From NCBI GenBank assembly GCA_013153675.1, contig JAADEA010000157.1:1-6814 (forward strand): 6,814 nt of DNA, given 5' to 3'. Positions 1-5,022 of the stretch are shown one piece after another. Below the pieces are notes generated by a model, which saw only the letters and a program-made list of their open reading frames with translations, was not told the DNA's origin and searched no databases. The stretch comes from Campylobacterota bacterium. GTDB lineage: Bacteria; Campylobacterota; Campylobacteria; Campylobacterales; Sulfurovaceae. The position numbers and the translations under genes are program-made. The first letter of the stretch is position 1. Each line of letters begins with the position of its first letter.

Positions 1-2
1 CA

Positions 3-290
3 AGAAAATTTTTTCCTAAAGATTTTTATAAAAAGGCAGTAGGAGTAGTGCTAATTATTTTAATAGTAGCGATTGGATCACACTATTATTTCTTAAATAA
101 AAGAATAAATGAAGTTAAAGAGGCTTTTTTAAGTTCTAAAGAGATTCTTTGTGAAAATAGAGTTTCAAGAATAGGTGCAAGAAGTATTGTTGTAAAAAAA
201 GGAACTGCTGGCTGGAAAATTAAGGATGATTTTTTCATCTCTCCTCAATATAGCAAAAAATTCTTTATGGGAAGATGCATTTTAAAATAG
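3..290 (+). CDS. Unidentified single-helix membrane protein, 5' end outside the window
   Basis: The frame is open from the left edge, so the true start probably lies outside; a GTG at 48 is an internal alternative preceded by a weak purine run. The visible 95 residues begin RKFFPKDFYKKAVG, then a hydrophobic segment of about 18 residues (fragment residues 12-30), then a soluble Lys-rich tail ending GRCILK. This looks like a protein with one membrane helix and its C-terminal domain on one face of the membrane. Two cysteines (in EILCEN and GRCILK) sit in the tail and could pair if it is periplasmic. I do not recognise the family. It is separated from the nor operon by 158 bp containing a terminator-like repeat and a promoter, so it probably belongs to a different transcript. 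Its function is unknown. Confidence 0.6.
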   Translation, partial: RKFFPKDFYKKAVGVVLIILIVAIGSHYYFLNKRINEVKEAFLSSKEILCENRVSRIGARSIVVKKGTAGWKIKDDFFISPQYSKKFFMGRCILK

Positions 291-316
291 TATTCCCATT
301 TTATGCATATTTTTAA
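267..316 (+). terminator. Terminator-like inverted repeat after the first gene
   Basis: Two alternative pairings are visible. ATGCAT at 275-280 pairs with ATGCAT at 303-308, continued by AAAAT 284-288 with ATTTT 298-302 across a 3-nt bulge, and is followed by ATTTTTAATT. Alternatively ATGGGAA 267-273 pairs with TTCCCAT 293-299, followed by TTTT. The stop codon of the upstream gene (288-290) lies inside. The stem is AT-rich and imperfect, so a weak Rho-independent terminator is likely but not certain. Confidence 0.45.
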
Positions 317-328
317 TTAATATTATAC

Positions 329-342
329 TTTTCTTAAGAAAA
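329..342. repeat. 14-bp perfect palindrome upstream of the nor promoter
   Basis: TTTTCTTAAGAAAA is perfectly self-complementary and ends 24 bp before the FNR-type box at 367-380. It could be a second operator for a dimeric regulator. In such AT-rich DNA it could equally be chance. Confidence 0.3.
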
Positions 343-366
343 ATGAAAATTAAATTTTATCATTTA

Positions 367-415
367 TTGATTATCGTCAATTAAATTGTTTGAAAAAAAA
401 GAGATAATTCTAAAT
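367..415 (+). promoter_or_regulatory. FNR/CRP-family-activated promoter of the nor operon
   Basis: TTGAT-TATC-GTCAA at 367-380 matches the FNR/DNR consensus TTGAT-N4-ATCAA at 9 of 10 fixed bases. A -10 like GATAAT lies at 403-408, so the start of transcription is expected near 415. The box centre (373.5) is then at -41.5, the classic class II activator position, and no -35 hexamer is needed. The leader would be about 34 nt before the ATG at 449. The regulator is not in the window. By family knowledge it would be an FNR, DNR/NNR or NssR-like protein responding to oxygen or NO. The nirS promoter has the same geometry. Confidence 0.7.
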
Positions 416-437
416 GCTTACTTAAGCATATAAGTAA
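414..437 (+). promoter_or_regulatory. Overlapping inverted repeats in the nor leader
   Basis: Two perfect 7-bp inverted repeats share bases. ATGCTTA (414-420) pairs with TAAGCAT (423-429), and TTACTTA (418-424) pairs with TAAGTAA (431-437). They cannot form together. The first starts at the predicted transcription start; as RNA it would be a 5-bp stem with a 4-nt loop. The second ends two bases before the Shine-Dalgarno sequence (AAGGA, 439-443). They could be a DNA operator over the start site or a leader switch; neither is proven. Confidence 0.4.
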
Positions 438-448
438 AAAGGAAAAGT

Positions 449-772
449 ATGGCGGATGTGGTATATATGCCCGAACTTCAGGCAAATGAATTTTTGCCTA
501 TTTTTATAGTCTCGGTTTTAGTCCTTCTATTTGGAGTGGCTTATGCTGGGGCAATTACCCTTGCAAAGATGGGATTTTTAAAGAAGAGGTGGCTCTATAT
601 TGGGCATATCTTTTGGGCTATTCAGACATTTTGTCTATATAAATTGTCTGTTTTAATCCACAGTAGCCATTTTACAACCAAAGTCTTGATGGTTGCAATG
701 GTTGTGTATCTTTTTATTCCTCATCTCTATTTCTATTTAGTAGATGCCTCTGCAAAGAGATATGAGGATTAA
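449..772 (+). CDS. Small three-helix membrane protein, first gene of the nor operon
   Basis: This 107-residue protein has three predicted membrane helices, roughly residues 15-40, 48-69 and 77-98. Short charged loops (KKR at 45-47) and a charged end (DASAKRYED) separate them. The ATG at 449 follows AAGGA (439-443) with 5-nt spacing. I do not recognise a named family; it has no heme-binding CxxCH, and the only cysteine is in helix 2. It lies 25 bp before norC behind the shared promoter, so a role in assembly, stability or electron supply of NorCB is the natural inference. Small membrane genes beside norCB are known elsewhere (norH in Thermus, norE/norF in Paracoccus), but I cannot show homology to any of them. 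It looks intact. Confidence 0.85.
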   Translation: MADVVYMPELQANEFLPIFIVSVLVLLFGVAYAGAITLAKMGFLKKRWLYIGHIFWAIQTFCLYKLSVLIHSSHFTTKVLMVAMVVYLFIPHLYFYLVDASAKRYED

Positions 773-797
773 CTTAATCTAAGAAAAAGGAGGAGCA

Positions 798-1445
798 ATG
801 AGTGAAGAGAAAAAGTCTGTCTGGACGAGTATAAGCTTCTGGCGCCGTTCAGCAGCATGGGGAACAGGTGTAGCGAGTGTTCTACTTATTTTTTTAACAG
901 TGGATACTATTGGACAGATTAAAATGGGAACACCAGAGGAGTTGGAAAAAGGTATAAAAAGAAGAGTACCAGCACCAACTGTTATTAACCATAAAATTGA
1001 CTATAAGTATGATCCAAGAAGAGGATTGGAAGTACCAGTGATTGGTCCAAAAGAGAAATTTTTTGGTAAAGAGTGGTCTCCAAAAGAGGCAGAAGAGCTT
1101 TTAAGACTTGGAAAATTAACTGTTCAGGCAAAAAACTGTATGGATTGTCATACTTTATTAGGAAATGGAGCATATTATGCGCCAGATCTAACAAAATCAT
1201 GGCTTGATCCAAAATGGAAAGAGCTTGGATATTTAGGAGAAAAGACAAAAGAGGAAGGTATTGCTAAATTTTTACAAAATCCTCCACAATATGCTACTCA
1301 TACAAGAAAAATGCCAAATCTTGGTATAACAAAAAAAGAGGCAATGGGGGTAGTAGCCTTTTTAAAACATATGAGTTCAATTGATACAAATGGATTCCCA
1401 AGAGGTTTCTCAAAACCACATTCAGGAGGTACTTATGCTAAGTAA
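798..1445 (+). CDS. norC: Nitric oxide reductase cytochrome c subunit NorC
   Basis: NorC accepts electrons from periplasmic donors and passes them to NorB for the reaction 2 NO + 2 e- + 2 H+ to N2O + H2O. Residues 19-37 form the single N-terminal membrane anchor, leaving the rest in the periplasm. The class I cytochrome c domain shows CMDCH (114-118) for covalent heme c with His118 as axial ligand. It is followed by TLLGNGAYYAPDL, a strong NorC signature, and Met172 in RKMPNLGIT as the likely sixth ligand. The end SSIDTNGFP also fits the family. At 215 residues it is longer than the roughly 150 of Pseudomonas or Paracoccus NorC; the extra length lies mainly between anchor and heme domain (about 41-100) and is rich in Lys and Pro. 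AAGGAGG at 787-793 supports the ATG. The 3' end overlaps norB. Confidence 0.96.
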   Translation: MSEEKKSVWTSISFWRRSAAWGTGVASVLLIFLTVDTIGQIKMGTPEELEKGIKRRVPAPTVINHKIDYKYDPRRGLEVPVIGPKEKFFGKEWSPKEAEELLRLGKLTVQAKNCMDCHTLLGNGAYYAPDLTKSWLDPKWKELGYLGEKTKEEGIAKFLQNPPQYATHTRKMPNLGITKKEAMGVVAFLKHMSSIDTNGFPRGFSKPHSGGTYAK

Positions 1446-2865
1446 TCAAGGGGGATTAAAATATGAGTCAAAGAAGTTGGCTTTAAACTATTTTAGAGTT
1501 GCATTGGTTCTTTTTGGAGCTCAGCTTTTAATGGGATTAATTGCTGCAATTGATTATCTATATCCAGATTTCTTATTTAATATTTTTGATTTTTCAATTG
1601 CAAGAATCGTTCATATTAATGCATTGGTTGTTTGGCTTTTATATGCAATGATTGGCGCTGTTTATCTTTTAATGCCAGATGAGACGGGAATTGAGACGGT
1701 TGGAATTGGGCTTGGAAAGTTGATATTTTGGATTTTAACAGCTGCAGTAGCAGTAGTAGTACTTGTATATATCTTTATTCAAATTGGACCAGGAAAAGAG
1801 AGTACAATTTGGTTTATTACAGAAGGTCGTGAATATATTGAAGCTCCAAGATGGGCAGATATTGGTATTGTAGTATCTGTACTTGTCTTTTATGCCAATG
1901 TTTTTCTTACATATATGAAGGGTAGAAAAACTGGAATTATGGCTGTATTGGTAGCTGATCTAATGGCACTGTTTGGTCTATATTTAGCTGGAGTATTTTT
2001 TACAGAGAATATTTCTGTAGATCAATTTTGGTGGTGGTGGGTTGTTCACCTATGGGTTGAAGCTACTTGGGAAGTATTTGTTGGTGCAATTGCTGGTTAT
2101 GCTCTAATTAAAATATTAGGGGCAAAAAGAGAAATTGTTGAGATGTGGGTATGGATTGAAGTATTAATGCTATTTGGTTCAGGAATCCTTGGACTTGGAC
2201 ACCACTACTTCTGGATTGGAACACCTGAATATTGGTGGGAAATTGGAGCATTATTTAGTGCGTTAGAGCCAGCACCACTTGTTGCAATGTTTGTTCATGT
2301 ACTTTACGATTGGGGTAAAGAACAAGGACATGCAGAAGCAAGTGGTAAAAAGAGTGCAGTTAAAAATGGACCTGCTATGGCATGGGTAAGTTTAAATGCT
2401 TTTGGAAACTTTTTAGGTGCTGGAGTTTGGGGATTTTTCCATACACTACCTCAAGTAAATATCTATACTCATGGAACTCAATTTACTCCTTCACATGGAC
2501 ATATATCTTTCTTTGGAGCATATGCTACTATTTTAATTGGAATGATGTATATTGCAATTCAAGAGAATTATGGTTTAGAGAGATTAAAAGCTACATTTAA
2601 ATCAAAAGTGGCAATTGTTCTAATTACTTTTGGGGTTCTTGGAATGACTGTTGCTCTTACAATTGCTGGATATGAGCAAGTATTAGTAGCTAGAGCTGAA
2701 TTGGGAGCTGGATGGGATGCATATTTTGCAGCTCAAGATTTAGTATGGTATAAACAAGCTCAATTATGGCGTTTAATTATGGGATTGGTAACTTTTGTTG
2801 GATTTATCTATCTATTTATAGATATGTTGACAATTGGTAAAGTAAATAAAGAACAAGGTAACTAA
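1435..2865 (+). CDS. norB: Nitric oxide reductase catalytic subunit NorB (cNOR type)
   Basis: NorB is the heme-copper-oxidase-family subunit that reduces NO at a heme b3/FeB centre in the inner membrane. I take the ATG at 1435, giving 476 residues, because AGGAGGT (1424-1430) sits 4 nt before it and the product matches usual NorB length; it overlaps norC by 11 nt, implying translational coupling. The frame is open further upstream with a TTG at 1381, but that would run through norC's coding end. Ligands seen by family comparison are His60 and His356 for low-spin heme b, His354 for heme b3 (HGH in TPSHGHISFFGAY), and His205, His256, His257 and Glu209 for non-heme FeB (HLWVEATWE, GHHYFW). Glu278 is the other conserved active-site acid, and EGREYIEAP (130-138) is the conserved periplasmic Glu loop. 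About twelve helices are expected. The lack of a fused quinol-oxidase-like N-terminal domain and the adjacent norC mark it as cytochrome-dependent. It appears intact. Confidence 0.97.
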   Translation: MLSNQGGLKYESKKLALNYFRVALVLFGAQLLMGLIAAIDYLYPDFLFNIFDFSIARIVHINALVVWLLYAMIGAVYLLMPDETGIETVGIGLGKLIFWILTAAVAVVVLVYIFIQIGPGKESTIWFITEGREYIEAPRWADIGIVVSVLVFYANVFLTYMKGRKTGIMAVLVADLMALFGLYLAGVFFTENISVDQFWWWWVVHLWVEATWEVFVGAIAGYALIKILGAKREIVEMWVWIEVLMLFGSGILGLGHHYFWIGTPEYWWEIGALFSALEPAPLVAMFVHVLYDWGKEQGHAEASGKKSAVKNGPAMAWVSLNAFGNFLGAGVWGFFHTLPQVNIYTHGTQFTPSHGHISFFGAYATILIGMMYIAIQENYGLERLKATFKSKVAIVLITFGVLGMTVALTIAGYEQVLVARAELGAGWDAYFAAQDLVWYKQAQLWRLIMGLVTFVGFIYLFIDMLTIGKVNKEQGN

Positions 2866-2876
2866 GGAGGTAAGTT

Positions 2877-3029
2877 ATGCTATTTGAAAAATGTACAGAT
2901 GTAGATTGTAGTAATATTTTTGCGATATTAAATCAAGGACCTTTAACCTTGACAATTGTTTTACACACATTAATTGTCTTACCAATGATATGGATCTATT
3001 TTAGCGAAAAGAAGAAGCTTCAAAAATAG
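2877..3029 (+). CDS. 50-residue membrane protein with two cysteines at the end of the nor operon
   Basis: This short gene starts at the ATG at 2877, 11 nt after the norB stop, behind a perfect Shine-Dalgarno AAGGAGG (2864-2870) that overlaps that stop codon. The product begins MLFEKCTDVDCSNIF and has one hydrophobic helix at about residues 22-42. It ends with a basic tail, SEKKKLQK. The N-terminal part carries Cys6 and Cys11 (CxxxxC). By the positive-inside rule the basic tail is probably cytoplasmic and the cysteines periplasmic, where they could form a disulfide or bind a metal. I know no family for it. The strong ribosome site, position before the terminator and membrane character favour a real small accessory subunit of NorCB, comparable in size to the small extra subunits of cbb3 oxidases (CcoQ-like). 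That comparison is inference only. Confidence 0.75.
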   Translation: MLFEKCTDVDCSNIFAILNQGPLTLTIVLHTLIVLPMIWIYFSEKKKLQK

Positions 3030-3050
3030 AGCTTCTTCTTTGCTATTTAA
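3008..3050 (+). terminator. Rho-independent terminator of the nor operon
   Basis: AAAGAAGAAGCT (3008-3019) pairs perfectly over 12 bp with AGCTTCTTCTTT (3030-3041), with a 10-nt loop (3020-3029). The stop codon of the 50-residue gene (3027-3029) lies in the loop, so the 5' arm is coding sequence. The 3' arm ends in TTT and continues TTTGCTATTT, a modest U-rich tail. The A-rich 5' arm could make it act in both directions, although nothing converges here. Confidence 0.75.
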
Positions 3051-3130
3051 TTAGTTATTTGACTTAAGATTGTGTAATGATCTGATTAAATGGTGCTTTT
3101 ATAATATGGATGAGAAAAAAAGTATTAAAA

Positions 3131-3148
3131 TTGATAAATTTGATAAAT
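3131..3148. repeat. Tandem 9-bp direct repeat upstream of the nirS promoter
   Basis: TTGATAAAT occurs twice head to tail (3131-3139 and 3140-3148). Each copy begins with TTGAT, the left half of an FNR-type box, but no right half follows at the right distance. The pair ends 15 bp before the full box at 3164. It may be an auxiliary binding region, or replication slippage in AT-rich DNA. Confidence 0.4.
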
Positions 3149-3163
3149 TTTTTAAATGATTAA

Positions 3164-3212
3164 TTGACTTAAATCATATTTTTAGTAAAAATTAAGTGTT
3201 AAAATATTTTTG
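3164..3212 (+). promoter_or_regulatory. FNR/CRP-family-activated promoter of nirS
   Basis: TTGAC-TTAA-ATCAT at 3164-3177 keeps the TGA/TCA core of TTGAT-N4-ATCAA and matches 8 of 10 fixed bases. A -10 TAAAAT lies at 3200-3205, placing the start near 3212. The box centre (3170.5) falls at -41.5. The 22-bp gap between box and -10 is identical to that in the nor promoter, which supports both. The leader is about 48 nt and ends in AAAGGAG (3248-3254), 5 nt before the nirS ATG. The first nine bases, TTGACTTAA, also occur at 3059-3067 without a matching right half. Confidence 0.65.
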
Positions 3213-3259
3213 TTAAATTGGGCATTTTGCTCTAAATATAATCTAACAAAGGAGAAGTA

Positions 3260-4951
3260 ATGAAAATTACTAAGTTTTTAAGCTTGGCTGCAATTGCTGC
3301 GTTGGCTATCTCAACGGCGGGGGCTAAGGAGAAGTCTGATCAAATTAAATTAACACCAGAAGAGTATAAAAAAGCAAATCAGATCTATTTTGATAGATGT
3401 GCAGGTTGTCACGGAATGCTTAGAAAAGGTGCTCTTGGTCCATGGATTCGCCCTGAACCTCATAAAGATAAAAGTGGTGCTATGCATGGAACTAAAAACT
3501 TAGGTTTTGAAGCACTCAAATCTATTATCTATAATGGTACACCTGGAGGAATGCCTGGTTGGGGTAAATCTGGAGAGCTTAGTAAAGAAGAAGTTGAATT
3601 AATGGCTAAATATCTATTATTACCTCCTGCAACTCCGCCTGAAAAATCTATGGCTGATATGAAGAAGAGCTGGCATGTATATGTTCCAGTTGAAAAGAGA
3701 CCTAAGAAGCCAGAAACAAATAGAAACTGGAAAAACTATTTTGGTGTAGTATTAAGAGATGTGGGTAAAGTTGCAATTATTGATGGTGATAAGAAGGAAG
3801 TTGTAACAGTTGTACCATCTGGATTTGCTACACATATTCTAAGAAGCTCTAAAGATGGTAGATATATGTATGCAATTGGTCGTGATGGTAAGGCTGAAGT
3901 AATTGACTTATGGATGAAAGAGCCAAAAGTTGTAGCTGATATTAGACCATGTAACGATGCAAGAAGTATTGATACATCTAAATATGAAGGTTATGAAGGA
4001 AAATATGCAGTTGTTGGATGTTATTGGCCACCATCTATTGTAACTCTTGATGGAAAAACACTTGAGCCAATTAAGATTGTTTCAACTGCAAGTTATACAT
4101 ATGATACTGGAGAATTTACAAGAGAGGCAAGAGTTGCATCAATTGTTGCAAACCACTATAAACCTCAATGGATTATTAATGTAAAAGAGACTGGACAAGT
4201 ATGGTTATATGACTATTCTGATCCTAAAAACCCAGATATTAAGATGATTGAGGCTGAGAGATTCTTACACGATGGTGGATGGGATAGCTCTAAGAGATAT
4301 TTCCTTGTTGCTGCTAATGCAAGAAATACAATTTGTGTTGTAGATGCAAAAGAAGGAAAACTTGTAGCTAAAATTCCATCTCAAGGTGTAAAACCACATC
4401 CAGGTCGTGGAGCAAATGTTAATTCTAAGAAATATGGTCCAGTATGGATTACAGGACATATTGGAAGTAATGATATAGTTGCAATTGGAACAGATCCAAA
4501 AGGGCATCCAGAAAATGCTTGGAAAGTTGTTAAGAAGATTAAACTTCCAGGAGAAGGTGGAGGAAACCTATTTGTTAAAACACATCCAAAATGTAAATAT
4601 ATCTTTGCAGATAGACCAGTTAACCCAGATAGAAAATTACAAACTCAAATTTATGTAATTGATAAAGATAAACTTGAAGTTGTAAAAACAATTCCAATTC
4701 CAAAAGAGTATCTAAAACCTGCTAAGACAAAAGATGGAAAGATTGTTAAAGCAAGAGGACCAGTTCACTTTGAATTTAGTAAAGATGGAACTGAGGTATG
4801 GACAAGTATTTGGGGTAATAAGTTAGAGCCAACACCAATTTTGGTATTTGATGCAAATACTCTAAAACTTAAAAAAGTAATTAAAGATCCAAGAATTATT
4901 ACTCCAACTGGTAAATTTAACGTTTACAACACTATGAATGATATCTACTAA
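3260..4951 (+). CDS. nirS: Cytochrome cd1 nitrite reductase NirS
   Basis: NirS is the periplasmic enzyme that reduces nitrite to NO. The 563-residue precursor starts with a Sec signal peptide (basic MKITK, hydrophobic core, likely cut after AGA at residue 22). The cytochrome c domain has CAGCH (47-51), with Met98 in GGMPGW as likely sixth ligand. The eight-bladed d1 propeller begins near residue 160. By comparison with the Pseudomonas enzyme, His192 (THILRSS) is the proximal d1 ligand. His337 (FLHDGGWDSS) and His380 (KPHPGRGAN) are the two distal active-site histidines needed for catalysis. YWPP (255-258), KTHP (440-443) and the C-terminal TGKFNVYNT are further family signatures. All key residues are present, so it should be active. 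Unusual are Cys231 and Cys254, placed where Pseudomonas NirS has no cysteine, and further Cys359 and Cys445. It has its own promoter and is followed by a hairpin. Confidence 0.97.
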   Translation: MKITKFLSLAAIAALAISTAGAKEKSDQIKLTPEEYKKANQIYFDRCAGCHGMLRKGALGPWIRPEPHKDKSGAMHGTKNLGFEALKSIIYNGTPGGMPGWGKSGELSKEEVELMAKYLLLPPATPPEKSMADMKKSWHVYVPVEKRPKKPETNRNWKNYFGVVLRDVGKVAIIDGDKKEVVTVVPSGFATHILRSSKDGRYMYAIGRDGKAEVIDLWMKEPKVVADIRPCNDARSIDTSKYEGYEGKYAVVGCYWPPSIVTLDGKTLEPIKIVSTASYTYDTGEFTREARVASIVANHYKPQWIINVKETGQVWLYDYSDPKNPDIKMIEAERFLHDGGWDSSKRYFLVAANARNTICVVDAKEGKLVAKIPSQGVKPHPGRGANVNSKKYGPVWITGHIGSNDIVAIGTDPKGHPENAWKVVKKIKLPGEGGGNLFVKTHPKCKYIFADRPVNPDRKLQTQIYVIDKDKLEVVKTIPIPKEYLKPAKTKDGKIVKARGPVHFEFSKDGTEVWTSIWGNKLEPTPILVFDANTLKLKKVIKDPRIITPTGKFNVYNTMNDIY

Positions 4952-4952
4952 T

Positions 4953-4982
4953 AAATCAAGGCTTTTAAGCCTTGATTTGCCT
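4953..4982 (+). terminator. Hairpin after nirS, possibly a partial terminator
   Basis: AAATCAAGGC (4953-4962) pairs perfectly with GCCTTGATTT (4969-4978) around a TTTTAA loop, starting one base after the nirS stop. The tail after it is TTTGCCTCCCTTTTC, a poor U tract. The next gene begins only 71 bp past the nirS stop with no convincing promoter between, so this may let some transcripts through and protect the nirS mRNA 3' end. That would give much NirS and less of the downstream maturation protein. Confidence 0.65.
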
Positions 4983-5022
4983 CCCTTTTCTATCGCAAAA
5001 ATAGCTTATTAAAGGATTTCTT

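Noticed and set aside
275..308. Two ATGCAT copies as a possible site-specific recombination or attachment site
   Set aside because: Six-base self-complementary words are common; they fit better as terminator stem arms, and no integrase or mobile element is near.
985..1248. Minus-strand open frame of 87 codons opposite norC
   Set aside because: It lies wholly inside the well-supported norC, and its product is a Leu-rich mirror of norC codons with no ribosome site or family signature.
1381..1434. Upstream TTG start for norB
   Set aside because: It would add 18 residues read out of frame through the norC end; the ATG at 1435 has a far better ribosome site and gives the usual length.
2382..2600. 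Plus-strand open frame of 72 codons inside norB
   Set aside because: It overlaps the conserved heme-ligand region of norB in another frame; composition (many Tyr, Trp, Ser) is typical of a shadow.
3106..3159. 17-codon frame (MDEKKSIKIDKFDKFFK) upstream of nirS
   Set aside because: No Shine-Dalgarno sequence, lies upstream of the predicted nirS transcription start and over the tandem repeat; likely chance.
3209..3250. TTTGTTA/TAACAAA inverted repeat with a small GGGC/GCTC stem in the nirS leader
   Set aside because: The outer arm begins before the predicted transcription start, the inner stem needs a G-T pair, and the loop is long; too weak to call a riboswitch or attenuator.
4265..4507. Minus-strand open frame of 80 codons opposite nirS
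   Set aside because: It lies opposite the most conserved part of the d1 domain; Cys/Trp/Ile-rich product, no start signals.
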